From: Rathayibacter sp. VKM Ac-2857
Lineage (GTDB): Bacteria; Actinomycetota; Actinomycetes; Actinomycetales; Microbacteriaceae
Assembly (NCBI RefSeq): GCF_013205025.1
Contig: NZ_JABMLE010000002.1
Location: 388,253-452,252, forward strand
Direction of reading: 5' to 3'
Length of the DNA: 64,000 nt
A program made the position numbers and the translations under genes. The notes beneath the pieces are model-generated. The model made no database searches, was not told the origin of the DNA, and saw only the letters and a list, made by a program, of their open reading frames with translations. Of this stretch, positions 8,993-17,691 are shown piece by piece. Within the stretch, counting starts at the first letter, position 1. Each line of letters starts with the position of its first letter.

Positions 8993-9793
8993 TCAGGGAG
9001 CTGCGAGCGCCCACATCGCGACCGCACTCGCGGCGGCGACGTTCAGCGAGTCGATCCCGTACCGCATCGGGATCTGCACCGCGACGTCCGCGGCGGCCAG
9101 CGCCTCGGCGGTGAGCCCCTCCCCCTCGGTGCCGAGGACGAGCGCGACCCGCTCCGGGACGTCGGCGGCGAAGTCGCGCAGCGGCACCGCCTCCGGGGTC
9201 AGCGCCATCGCCGCGATCGTGAAGCCGGCGTCGTGCAGCAGCGCGCGCGTGCTCGGCCAGTCGCCCACCCGGGTCCACGGCACCTGCAGCACCGTGCCCA
9301 TGCTGACGCGGATCGCCCGGCGGTAGAAGGGGTCGGAGCAGCGCGGGGTCACCAGCACGGCGTCCGCGCCGATCGCGCCGACCGAGCGGAAGATCGCGCC
9401 GACGTTGGTCGGATCGACCACGTTCTCGAGCACGACCACGCGGCGGGCGTCGGCGAGCAGCGTCGCGGGATCGGCCAGCACCGGCCGGTCCAGCGCGGCG
9501 ATGAGACCGCGGTGCAGCGTGTAGCCGGTCAGCTCGGCCAGCAGCTCGCCGGGTCCGGTGAAGACCGGCACGTCCCGGTCGCCGAGCAGCCGCTCGGCCT
9601 CCTCGACCGAGCCGCCGAGCGAGAGCACCGAGCGCGGCCGGTGCCCGGCGGCGAGCGCGCGCTCGAGCACCAGCGCCGACTCCGCGAGGTAGAGTCCGTG
9701 CGGCCCGCGGGCGTTCTTCAGCGCGACGTCCGTGGCGTGCGCGTAGTCGCGCAGCCGCGGGTCCTCCAGCGAGCGGACCTCGATCAGCTCCAC
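8993..9793 (-). CDS. TrmH/SpoU-family RNA 2'-O-methyltransferase
   Basis: A 266-aa RNA ribose methyltransferase of the SPOUT superfamily. It has an N-terminal SpoU substrate-binding domain (residues 1-100) and a C-terminal trefoil-knot domain with motif 1 NVVDPTNVGAIFRSV, motif 2 VLGTEGEGL and motif 3 IPMRYGIDSLNVAAASAV. Whether 23S rRNA or tRNA is the target cannot be read from the motifs. It starts 3 nt after the stop of the upstream dehydrogenase gene, so the two are probably cotranscribed. Confidence 0.88.
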   Translation of the reverse strand: MELIEVRSLEDPRLRDYAHATDVALKNARGPHGLYLAESALVLERALAAGHRPRSVLSLGGSVEEAERLLGDRDVPVFTGPGELLAELTGYTLHRGLIAALDRPVLADPATLLADARRVVVLENVVDPTNVGAIFRSVGAIGADAVLVTPRCSDPFYRRAIRVSMGTVLQVPWTRVGDWPSTRALLHDAGFTIAAMALTPEAVPLRDFAADVPERVALVLGTEGEGLTAEALAAADVAVQIPMRYGIDSLNVAAASAVAMWALAAP

Positions 9794-9796
9794 GGA

Positions 9797-11284
9797 TCAG
9801 GCGAAGGGGTCGGGGGTGAGCGTGTACTTGGTGCTGAGGTACTCGTGGATGCCCTCGAGCCCGCCCTCGCGGCCGAGCCCTGACTGCTTGACGCCGCCGA
9901 AGGGCGCCGCCGCGTTCGAGACGACGCCGACGTTGAGGCCCATCATCCCGGTGGCGAGCCGCTCGATCATCCGCTGACCGCGGGCGAGATCGCGGGTGAA
10001 GACGTAGGAGACGAGACCGAACTCGGTGTCGTTGGCGAGCGCCACGGCCTCGTCCTCGTCGTGGAACGGCACGATCGCGAGGACCGGGCCGAAGATCTCG
10101 GTGCGCAGGATCTCGCTGCCGGCCGCGACCCCCGCCAGCACCGTCGGCTCGTAGAAGTGCCCGGCTCCGTCGATGCCGTGCCCGCCGACGCGGACCTCGG
10201 CGCCGCGCTCGACGGCGTCCTGCACCAGCGAGGCCGCCTTCTCGACCGCGCGGTCGTCGATCAGCGGTCCGATCGTGATGCCCGCCTCGGTGCCGCGCCC
10301 GACGGTGAGCGCGGTGACCCGTTCGGTGACGCGGGCGGCGAACTCCTCGGCGATCGACTCGTGCACGAAGAAGCGGTTGGCGGCGGTGCAGGCCTGGCCG
10401 ATGTTGCGGAACTTCGCGAGCATCGCGCCCTCGACCGCGCGATCGAGGTCGGCGTCCTCGAAGACCACGAACGGCGCGTTGCCGCCGAGCTCCATCGAGG
10501 TGCGCAGCACGCCCTCGGCCGCCTGCTGCAGCAGCGTCCGCCCGACCGGCGTCGAGCCGGTGAAGGAGAGCTTGCGCAGCCGCGGGTCCGACAGGATCGG
10601 CTCCGACACCGCGCCGGCGGACGAGGTGGTCACCACGTTGACGACGCCGTCCGGCACGCCCGCCTCGGCGAGCAGAGCCGCGAAGGCCAGCGTGGTCAGC
10701 GGCGTCAGCTCGGCCGGCTTCACCACGACGGTACAGCCGGCGGCGAGGGCCGGCGCGATCTTGCGCGTCGCCATCGCGAGCGGGAAGTTCCACGGCGTGA
10801 TCAGGTAGCACGGGCCGATCGGGTGCTGCGAGACGATCATCCGCCCCGTGCCCTCCGGGTTCACGCCGTAGCGGCCCGAGATGCGCACCGCCTCCTCGCT
10901 GAACCAGCGGAGGAACTCGCCGCCGTAGGCGACCTCGCCGAGCGCCTCGGCGAACGGCTTGCCCATCTCGAGCGTCATCAGCAGCGCGAAGTCGTCCTTG
11001 CGCTCCTGCAGCAGGTCGAAGGCGCGGCGGAGCACCTCCGCGCGCTTCCGCGGCGCCGTCGCGGCCCAGGCGGGCCCCGCTTCGACGGCGGCGTCGAGCG
11101 CCCGCAGACCGTCCGCCGGAGTCGCGTCCGCGATCGTGCGGATCACCTCGCCGGTGGCCGGATCCTCGACGTCGATCGTGCCGCCGCCCGAGCCGTCGAC
11201 CCAGGCGCCGCCGATGAACAGCTGCGACGGGACGCGGGCGAGCAGGGCCGCCTCGGCGGCGCTTCGAACGACGGAATCACTCAC
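9797..11284 (-). CDS. gabD: NAD(P)-dependent succinate-semialdehyde dehydrogenase-like ALDH
   Basis: A 495-aa aldehyde dehydrogenase of normal family length. Visible active-site elements are PWNF (Asn166), the general base Glu265 in MELGGNAP and the nucleophile Cys299 in GQACTAANR; the cofactor motif is FTGSTPVGR. The pattern around Cys299 and the overall sequence fit the GabD/SSADH clade, which oxidises succinate semialdehyde to succinate in GABA breakdown. No GABA transaminase gene is nearby, so the substrate stays an inference. Confidence 0.85.
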   Translation of the reverse strand: MSDSVVRSAAEAALLARVPSQLFIGGAWVDGSGGGTIDVEDPATGEVIRTIADATPADGLRALDAAVEAGPAWAATAPRKRAEVLRRAFDLLQERKDDFALLMTLEMGKPFAEALGEVAYGGEFLRWFSEEAVRISGRYGVNPEGTGRMIVSQHPIGPCYLITPWNFPLAMATRKIAPALAAGCTVVVKPAELTPLTTLAFAALLAEAGVPDGVVNVVTTSSAGAVSEPILSDPRLRKLSFTGSTPVGRTLLQQAAEGVLRTSMELGGNAPFVVFEDADLDRAVEGAMLAKFRNIGQACTAANRFFVHESIAEEFAARVTERVTALTVGRGTEAGITIGPLIDDRAVEKAASLVQDAVERGAEVRVGGHGIDGAGHFYEPTVLAGVAAGSEILRTEIFGPVLAIVPFHDEDEAVALANDTEFGLVSYVFTRDLARGQRMIERLATGMMGLNVGVVSNAAAPFGGVKQSGLGREGGLEGIHEYLSTKYTLTPDPFA

Positions 11285-11367
11285 GAGAACACTCTTCCTG
11301 TGCGGATCGAGTCGCGCGGACCCCGCACGACGATGCTTCTCAGTCTACGACCGGCCCCGGGCGCGGC

Positions 11368-11979
11368 TCAGGAGCCGGTCGGTCCTGTGGACGAGGACCC
11401 GCCTGTGGAGGACGCCTCGACGCGCACTCCGGCCGCGGTCAGCTCGCGCAGCGCGGCGGCGCTCCCCTCGGCCGACACTCCGGCGACGAGGTCGGAGAGC
11501 ACGCGCACCTCGAGCCCGGCCGCCTGCGCGTCGAGCGCCGACGCCCGCACGCAGTAGTCGGTGGCGAGCCCCACGACGTCGAGCTCGGTGACGCCCAGGC
11601 GCTCGAGCAGCGCCGGCACCGGCTCGCCGTCGCCGGTCGTCCCCTCGAAGGCCGAGTAGGACGGCCGGCCCTGGCCCTTGCGGATGTGCGCGTCGACCGC
11701 GTCCAGGGCCAGCGCCGGGTGGTACTCCGCCCCCGGGGTCCCCGCGACGCAGTGCACCGGCCAGGTGTCGACGTAGTCGGGCTCGGCGGCGAAGTGCCCG
11801 CCGTTGTCGGAGTCGCCGTCGTGCCAGTCGCGCGAGGCGAGCACCGTCGCGTAGCGGCCGGGGCTCGCGGCGAGGTGCGCGGTGATCGCCTCGGCGACGC
11901 GGGTGCCGCCCGTCACGGCGAGGGCGCCCTCCTCGGTGAAGTCGTTCTGCACGTCGACGATCAGGAGTGCCGTGGTCAT
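11368..11979 (-). CDS. pncA: Nicotinamidase/pyrazinamidase
   Basis: PncA hydrolyses nicotinamide to nicotinate for NAD salvage, and it activates pyrazinamide. The 203-aa isochorismatase-fold protein has the catalytic triad Asp9 (VDVQNDF), Lys101 (IRKGQG) and Cys143 (ATDYCVRA). The metal site is Asp51, His53, His62 and His76. The start at 11979 gives the usual MTTALLIVDVQNDF. The C-terminus is a Ser/Gly/Thr-rich tail of about 12 residues. No nicotinate phosphoribosyltransferase gene is adjacent. Confidence 0.93.
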   Translation of the reverse strand: MTTALLIVDVQNDFTEEGALAVTGGTRVAEAITAHLAASPGRYATVLASRDWHDGDSDNGGHFAAEPDYVDTWPVHCVAGTPGAEYHPALALDAVDAHIRKGQGRPSYSAFEGTTGDGEPVPALLERLGVTELDVVGLATDYCVRASALDAQAAGLEVRVLSDLVAGVSAEGSAAALRELTAAGVRVEASSTGGSSSTGPTGS

Positions 11980-12020
11980 GGTGGTCCTCTCGGGGCGGGG
12001 GTCGGGGTTTCGGTGCGCGG

Positions 12021-13445
12021 TCAGGAGTCGGAGAGCGCGCCGCCGCAGCGGTAGAAGCCGGTGACGAGCGTGTCGATGGCGGTCTTCGCCGAGTCGGAGA
12101 CGTCGCCGAGCGCGTAGACGGCGAAGGTGAGCGCGGTGCCGTCCTGAGCGTCGACGACACCGGCGAGCGTGTAGCCGGTGTCGATCCATCCCGTCTTCGC
12201 GCGGACGGCGCCGTCGGCCACGGCGTTGTCGCCGGCGAAGCGATCGGCGTAGGAGAGCGAGCCGGTGCGCCCGGAGACGGGCAGACCGTCGAGGAGCACA
12301 CCGAGCTGCCCCTCCCGCGCCTGGATCTTCCGCAGCAGGCTGGTGAAGTAGGCCGGCGCCACCGCGTTGTCGTCGCTCAGGCCCGAGCCGTCGACGATCG
12401 CGATCCCGGCCGTGTCCACTCCGTAGCCGGCGAGTCCCTGGAGGACGCCCGCCTGCTCGGCGCCGAAGTCGTTGCCGGAGCCCGTGCGGATCGCGACCAG
12501 CCGCGCGAGCATCTCGGCGATCGCGTTGTCCGAGACGAGCAGCATCTGCTGCACGAGGGTGCTGACCGGGGCCGACTCGACGGTGCCGAGCACCCGCGCG
12601 CCGGCGGGAGCGGAGCCGAGGCTCACGGCGGGCGAGCCGGACAGCTCCCCGACGAAGGCGTCGCCCGCGCGCCCAATGGGATCGTCACCGCGGCGGGAGG
12701 TGGAGGCGGTCGGGTCCGCGCGGTCGCCGTCGACCTGCAGAGCGGTGACCTCGGGCATGTAGCCGTCGGTCTGCTCCTTGCGGTTCCAGCTCGGCTGCCA
12801 GGTGTCGCCGGAGTAGAGCGAGGCGTCGAGGACGACGGAGGAGATCGCCGTGTCCGCCGTTGCCGGATCGGCGTCCCAGGCGCTCTCGACCTGCGCGGCG
12901 AGGTCGTCGAGGTGCGCGGCGCCGGTGTAGACCGACTCCTGCCCGCTCGGCAGCCGGCTCAGCGTGAGGTCTCCCCCGCCGACCAGCACGACGCTGCCGG
13001 GAGCGTCGCCCGCGACGACGGTCGTGGCGATCCGGGTGTCGGGGCCGAGGACGGCGAGCGCGGAGGCGGCGGTGAGGATCTTGAGCGCGGACGCCGTCCG
13101 CGAGGCGGTCGTGCCGCCGCGGTCGAAGAGCACCTCGCCGGTCGCGGCGGCGACGACCCGCGCCTGCATCGAGCCGAGCCGCGGGTCCGCCGCGAGCCCG
13201 GCGACGGAGCAGGTGCGCAGCGCCTCGGCGGTGTCGGCACCGGCCGGGCGCGCGGTCGGCGTCGGGGTCGGTGTGGCCGTCGGCGTCGCGATGGCAGGTG
13301 CCGAGGCGGTGGGCACCGCGGCAGGAGTCGTCGTACGCCCGATGGCGGTCCCGGCGCCGAACGCTCCGACGCCCAGCAGCACGGCGACGGCGGCCGCGGC
13401 GACGACGAGGGCGCGCGGTCGGCGTCGGGGCGGGGTGTCGGTCAT
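12021..13445 (-). CDS. dacB: D-alanyl-D-alanine carboxypeptidase/endopeptidase (PBP4, S13 family)
   Basis: A 474-aa exported penicillin-binding protein that trims peptidoglycan stem peptides or cross-links. One membrane anchor (residues 11-35) is followed by a Pro/Thr linker (40-68). The serine peptidase motifs are S119-A-L-K122, SDN in LVSDNAIAEML and KTG in VRAKTGWID. The usual PxST before the catalytic SxxK is replaced by RTASALK, but the essential Ser and Lys are kept. It lies 96 bp downstream of the tRNA-Thr gene on the same strand. Confidence 0.92.
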   Translation of the reverse strand: MTDTPPRRRPRALVVAAAAVAVLLGVGAFGAGTAIGRTTTPAAVPTASAPAIATPTATPTPTPTARPAGADTAEALRTCSVAGLAADPRLGSMQARVVAAATGEVLFDRGGTTASRTASALKILTAASALAVLGPDTRIATTVVAGDAPGSVVLVGGGDLTLSRLPSGQESVYTGAAHLDDLAAQVESAWDADPATADTAISSVVLDASLYSGDTWQPSWNRKEQTDGYMPEVTALQVDGDRADPTASTSRRGDDPIGRAGDAFVGELSGSPAVSLGSAPAGARVLGTVESAPVSTLVQQMLLVSDNAIAEMLARLVAIRTGSGNDFGAEQAGVLQGLAGYGVDTAGIAIVDGSGLSDDNAVAPAYFTSLLRKIQAREGQLGVLLDGLPVSGRTGSLSYADRFAGDNAVADGAVRAKTGWIDTGYTLAGVVDAQDGTALTFAVYALGDVSDSAKTAIDTLVTGFYRCGGALSDS

Positions 13446-13542
13446 CCGAACCAGGGTAACGGGCCGGGATCGACGAGGCCTGGGGGCGAGGGATCCGGGG
13501 CGATGGCTGCACTCGCGGCTACACCACCGGAGGAAAATGCGG

Positions 13543-13615
13543 AGCCGCCTGTCGGAATCGAACCGACGACCTTCTCATTACGAGTGAGACGCTCTACCGA
13601 CTGAGCTAAGGCGGC
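13543..13615 (-). tRNA. tRNA-Thr(CGT)
   Basis: A complete cloverleaf reads on the minus strand: acceptor GCCGCCT pairs with AGGCGGC, D arm GCTCAGTCGGTAGAGC, anticodon stem TCTCA/TGAGA with loop CTCGTAA (anticodon CGT), and T arm GTCGGTTCGATTCCGAC. The discriminator is T and CCA is not encoded. Confidence 0.95.
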
Positions 13616-13703
13616 GTGCTCGCGGGGTGGTGGCCCCGGACACGATTACACAGCATAGCCTGCTCGCGGGCCGGGGCGTGAATCGAGGCGCGGGGCCCGC
13701 GGG

Positions 13704-14336
13704 CTACTCCGCGAGCGCGCCGCGCAGCTCCTCGAACGAGTGCACGATGAGACCGGGCAGCGCGTCGCGACCGTCGTGGTCGACCCAGCCCGCCCAGGCG
13801 TGCCGCATCGCGGCGAGGCCGAGCAGGGTGAGCATCCTGGCCCGGCTGCGCACCGCCTCGGCGTCCGTCCCGCCGCGGGTCAGGCGCTCGGCGACCAGGT
13901 CCTCGAGGGCGAGCTCGAACTCCCGCATGCCGGCGATCTTGAGCCCGACGAGCTGGGGGTGCTCGCGGAAGAGACTGCGGCGCAGCAGGTGCAGCTCGCG
14001 GTCCTCCTCCCCCGGGACCTCGGCCGCCGCGACGAAGACGGCCTGCAGGTCGACGAGCAACGGCGCACCACCGGCGAGGAACGCGGCGGCGGTCTCGTCG
14101 GAGATCAGGGGCAGGCCGCCGACGAGGGCGTCCTCCTTCGAGGCGAAGTAGTTGAAGAACGTGCGGGTCGACACGTCGGCCGCGCGCGAGACGTCCTCGA
14201 TGGTGACGCGGTCGGGGCCGCGCTCGCTCGCGAGCCGCAGGACCGCGGTCTCGATCGCGCGCCGGGTGGCGAGGCGCTTGCGCTCGCGGAGCCCCGGCTG
14301 CTCCGACGCGCCGCGGCGCTCCTGCTCGGTCAGCAC
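13704..14336 (-). CDS. TetR/AcrR-family transcriptional regulator
   Basis: A 210-aa regulator with an N-terminal TetR helix-turn-helix. The recognition segment is VTIEDVSRAADVSTRTFFNY followed by FASKEDAL. The ligand-binding C-terminal half is not assignable to a known inducer. The GTG start at 14336 has a strong GAGGAGG site that lies inside the end of the upstream peptidase gene, and it overlaps that gene's stop (GTGCTGA). It is therefore the last gene of the topA-tmk-holB-peptidase string and may be autoregulatory or control the peptidase. Confidence 0.85.
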   Translation of the reverse strand: MLTEQERRGASEQPGLRERKRLATRRAIETAVLRLASERGPDRVTIEDVSRAADVSTRTFFNYFASKEDALVGGLPLISDETAAAFLAGGAPLLVDLQAVFVAAAEVPGEEDRELHLLRRSLFREHPQLVGLKIAGMREFELALEDLVAERLTRGGTDAEAVRSRARMLTLLGLAAMRHAWAGWVDHDGRDALPGLIVHSFEELRGALAE

Positions 14337-15856
14337 TGCGGATCCTCCTCGGGGACGACGCCCTCGAGCAGGTAGGCGTCGACGGCGTCGTTCACGCACG
14401 CGTTCGACTTGTTGTAGGCCGTGTGGCCCTCGCCGTCGAAGGTGACCAGGTGCCCGTCGGACAGCTCCCCCGCCAGGGCCTGCGCCCAGACGTAGGGAGT
14501 CGCCGGGTCGTTGGTGGTGCCGACGACGAGGATCGGGGCCGCGCCCTCCGCCGTGATCGGCTCGCGCGAGCCCTCGAAGGCGGCCGGCCACTCGCCGCAG
14601 AGGATGTCGCCGTAGGCGAGGTAGCGGCCGAGCGTCGGCGCGGCCGCCTCGAGTTCGGCCGCGTCGGCGCGCATCGACTCCGTCTCGGCGTCGTAGGCGT
14701 AGTCGACGCAATTGATCGCGAGGAAGGCCTCGGTCGTGTTGCCGTCGTACGTCCCGTCGGCCGTGCGGCCGTTGTAGGCGTCCGCGTACTGGAAGGCGAT
14801 CTCCGCGCCGCCCCGGCGGACGTCCGTGAGCATCTCGCTCAGCCCGCCCCAGGACGAGGCCGAGTAGAGCGGATAGACGATCGCGGTGAGCAGCGTGCTC
14901 GAGCCGAGCTGTCGGCCGTCCTCCGCGCGGATCGGCGAGGCGTCGACTCGCTCGAGCATCGCGGCGACCTGGCCCATGCCGTCGTCGACGGTGCCGGTGA
15001 AGGGGCAGCCCTCCGAGCCGAGGCAGTCGGCGAGGTAGGCGCGCAGCGCGCTCTCGAAGCCGATCGCCTGCTCGCGGACCACGTCGAGCGAGGTCGCGGC
15101 CGGGTCGATCGCGCCGTCGAGCACGAGCCGGCCGACGCGGTCGGGGAAGAGTCCGGCGTAGGTCGCGCCGAGGAAGGTGCCGTAGGAGTAGCCGAGGTAG
15201 TGCAGCGACTCGTCGCCCAGCGCCGCCCGCAGCACGTCGAGGTCGCGCGCCGCGCTGGTCGTGCCGACCTCGGGCAGCAGCGCCCCACTGCCCTGCTCGC
15301 AGGCGGCGGCGAACGCCGCGGACGCGGTGCGCTGCGCGGCGATCCACTCGTCGCTGCCGCGCTCGCCCGGGACGATGTCGTAGAGGTAGGAGTCGAGGCC
15401 GGCGGCGTCGAGGCAGGACACCGCGGTCGAGGCGCCGACGCCGCGCGGGTCGAAGCCGACCACGTCGAAGCGGGCGGCGAGCTCGGCGTCGACGGCGTAG
15501 TCGAGGCTGTCCCGGACGAGCTCGACTCCGGATCCGCCGGGTCCGCCGGGGTTCACCAGCAGCGAGCCGATCGCGTCCCCGCCTGTCGCCGGATGGCGGA
15601 CGAGGGCGATCGACGCGGTGTCGCCGGCCGGATCCTCCCAGTCGAGCGGGACCGTGGCGTCGGTGCACTGCATGCCCTCGCCGCAGTCGTCCCAGACCAG
15701 AACCTGGCCGTAGTACTGCTCGAGATCGGCCGCGACCGGCTGCACGGCGGGGGTCGAGGTGCGCTCGGGCGACGGCCCGGGCGCGAAGCAGCCGGAGAGC
15801 AGGGCGACCGCGGCGCCGACCGCGGCGAGCGCCGTCCAGCGGCCCGGGCGCCTCAC
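14330..15856 (-). CDS. Secreted lipoprotein alpha/beta-hydrolase (tripeptidyl aminopeptidase type)
   Basis: A 508-aa exported serine hydrolase of the Streptomyces SlpD/TAP type that removes short peptides from protein N-termini. The signal peptide ends in a lipobox LLSG-C at Cys23. The oxyanion segment is NPGGPGGSG (102-110), the nucleophile Ser224 lies in GYSYGT, and the acid and histidine are in GTTNDPATPY and GEGHTAY within a TAP-like C-terminal domain. It overlaps holB upstream by ATGA and the TetR gene downstream, so its transcription seems tied to the replication genes. Confidence 0.88.
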   Translation of the reverse strand: MRRPGRWTALAAVGAAVALLSGCFAPGPSPERTSTPAVQPVAADLEQYYGQVLVWDDCGEGMQCTDATVPLDWEDPAGDTASIALVRHPATGGDAIGSLLVNPGGPGGSGVELVRDSLDYAVDAELAARFDVVGFDPRGVGASTAVSCLDAAGLDSYLYDIVPGERGSDEWIAAQRTASAAFAAACEQGSGALLPEVGTTSAARDLDVLRAALGDESLHYLGYSYGTFLGATYAGLFPDRVGRLVLDGAIDPAATSLDVVREQAIGFESALRAYLADCLGSEGCPFTGTVDDGMGQVAAMLERVDASPIRAEDGRQLGSSTLLTAIVYPLYSASSWGGLSEMLTDVRRGGAEIAFQYADAYNGRTADGTYDGNTTEAFLAINCVDYAYDAETESMRADAAELEAAAPTLGRYLAYGDILCGEWPAAFEGSREPITAEGAAPILVVGTTNDPATPYVWAQALAGELSDGHLVTFDGEGHTAYNKSNACVNDAVDAYLLEGVVPEEDPQC

Positions 15857-17019
15857 GCGGCCACCGGGCGCCGAGCGGCGACCACGAGCATCGCCTCGAG
15901 GGCGAGGACCGGCGAGACGTTGGCGTCGATGCGCTGCCGGGCCTCCGCCACGGCGTCGAGCACGGCGAGGGTGCGGTCGGGGGCGGTGGAGGAGGCGAGC
16001 GCGGTCATCTCACCGCGCACCTCCTCGTTGATCACACCGCCGGGGGCGCCCAGCTGGAGGCGCACGACGTCGCGGTAGAGCGAGAGCAGGTCGACGAGGA
16101 TGCGGTCGAGGCCGTCGCGGAGGCTGCGCGTCGCGCGCCGCTTCTGGTCCTCCTCGAGCGTCCGAAGCTGCGAGCGGAGCTGAGCGGGGATCGTCCCGCC
16201 GGGCTCGACGCCGAGCGAGCGCAGCGCCTGCTGCCGCTCGACCTCGTCGCGCTCGAGCGTGTAGGCCTTCGCGTCCTCAGTGGCGACCTCGATCATCCGC
16301 GCCGCGCCGAGCACCGCGTCCGAGACTCCGCGCAGGCCGAGGGCGATGCGGAGGGTCTCCTCGCGCCGCTCGCGGGCGTTCGCGTCGGTCGCGAGCCGGT
16401 GGGCCATGCCGATGTGGCTCTGCGCCTGGCGGGCGGCGCGCTCGGCGGTGGCCGCGTCGACGCCGTCGCGGCGCTCGAGCAGGCCCGCGACGTCCTCGAC
16501 GCTCGGCACCCGGAGGCGCACGGAGCGCACGCGGGAGCGGATGGTCGGCAGCAGATCGGCCTCGCTGGGCGCGCAGAGGATCCAGACGGTGCGCTCCGGC
16601 GGCTCCTCGAGCGCCTTGAGCAGCACGTTCGAGGTGCGCTCGCTCATCCGGTCGGCGTCCTCGATCACCATGACGCGGTAGCGCGAGACCGAGGGCGAGT
16701 ACTGGGAGGACGAGACGAGGCGGCGCACCTCCTCGATGGAGATGATGACGCGCTCGGTGGCGAGCACGGCGAGGTCGGGGTGCGAGCGGGCGGCGACCTG
16801 GGCGCAGTCCGGGCACTCGCCGCAGCCGCCGCGGCGGCAGAGCAGCGCGGAGGCGAAGGCGTAGGCGAGGTTCGAGCGGCCGGAGCCGGGCGGCCCGGTG
16901 ATCAGCCAGGAGTGGGTCATCGAGGACGACTCGTGGCCGTTCTCGTCGCGGGGGGTCGAGGCGTCGCGCAGGGCGCCGATGGCGTGCTCCTGGCCGACGA
17001 GCTGGCTCCAGACACTCAC
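15853..17019 (-). CDS. holB: DNA polymerase III delta' subunit
   Basis: HolB is part of the clamp loader that places the sliding clamp at primed sites. The 388-aa protein has a P-loop variant GPPGSGRS (42-49), in which Arg48 replaces the ATP-binding lysine as expected for the non-hydrolysing delta' subunit. It also has a zinc module CRRGGCGECPDC and the sensor-like VMVIEDADRM and LKALEEPP segments. It lies 9 nt after tmk and overlaps the peptidase gene by ATGA. Confidence 0.93.
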   Translation of the reverse strand: MSVWSQLVGQEHAIGALRDASTPRDENGHESSSMTHSWLITGPPGSGRSNLAYAFASALLCRRGGCGECPDCAQVAARSHPDLAVLATERVIISIEEVRRLVSSSQYSPSVSRYRVMVIEDADRMSERTSNVLLKALEEPPERTVWILCAPSEADLLPTIRSRVRSVRLRVPSVEDVAGLLERRDGVDAATAERAARQAQSHIGMAHRLATDANARERREETLRIALGLRGVSDAVLGAARMIEVATEDAKAYTLERDEVERQQALRSLGVEPGGTIPAQLRSQLRTLEEDQKRRATRSLRDGLDRILVDLLSLYRDVVRLQLGAPGGVINEEVRGEMTALASSTAPDRTLAVLDAVAEARQRIDANVSPVLALEAMLVVAARRPVAA

Positions 17020-17028
17020 GGGTCCAGG

Positions 17029-17691
17029 CTAACCGCGAGGTCCGACAGCGGGCCGCGCGTCGCGCTGACCGGCGTCGAGCATCGGCTCGACACGCGCGCG
17101 GACGGCGGCGGCGAGCTCGTCGACGGGGCGGCTCGCATCGAGGACGAGGAAGCGATCGGGATCACCTGCGGCGAGGTCGAGGAACGCCTGGCGCACCCGG
17201 CCGTGGAACTCGGCCTTCTCGGCCTCGAGCCGGTCGTAGCGGGTGCGCGCGGCGTCCAGCCGGGTGCGGGCGACGGCGGGGTCGAGGTCGAGCAGGACGG
17301 TGAGGTCGGGGCGCAGGTCGCGGGTCGCCCACTCCGAGAGGGAGCGGACCTCGGCGGCGTCGAGCACCCGGCCGGCCCCCTGGTAGGCGACGGAGGAGTC
17401 GATGTAGCGGTCCTGGACGACGACCTCGCCCCGCTCGAGCGCGGGGCGGACGAAGGTGCCGATGTGCTGCGCGCGGTCCGCGGCGTAGAGGAGCGCCTCG
17501 GCCCGCGGATCGATCTCGCCGCGGTGGTGCAGCACGATCTCGCGGATCTGCACGCCCACCTCGGTGCCGCCCGGCTCGCGGGTGCGCCGCACGGTCTCAC
17601 CGCGCGAGCCCAGCCACTCCTCGAGCAGCCGGGCCTGCGTGGTCTTGCCCGCGCCGTCCCCGCCCTCGAGGGTGACGAACAGCCCGGTCAC
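17029..17691 (-). CDS. tmk: Thymidylate kinase
   Basis: Tmk phosphorylates dTMP to dTDP. The 220-aa protein has the P-loop GGDGAGKTT (residues 10-18), the nucleotide-binding REPGGTEVG segment, DRYIDSS and a lid region rich in Arg (TRLDAARTRYDR). The GTG start overlaps the topA stop by 4 nt (GTGA), so it is coupled to topA. The length is normal. A short tail after residue 205 is probably not part of the fold. Confidence 0.95.
   Translation of the reverse strand: MTGLFVTLEGGDGAGKTTQARLLEEWLGSRGETVRRTREPGGTEVGVQIREIVLHHRGEIDPRAEALLYAADRAQHIGTFVRPALERGEVVVQDRYIDSSVAYQGAGRVLDAAEVRSLSEWATRDLRPDLTVLLDLDPAVARTRLDAARTRYDRLEAEKAEFHGRVRQAFLDLAAGDPDRFLVLDASRPVDELAAAVRARVEPMLDAGQRDARPAVGPRG

Noticed and set aside
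16877..16900. HolB Walker A lysine to arginine change as a defect
   Set aside because: A non-hydrolysing P-loop is normal for the delta' clamp-loader subunit.
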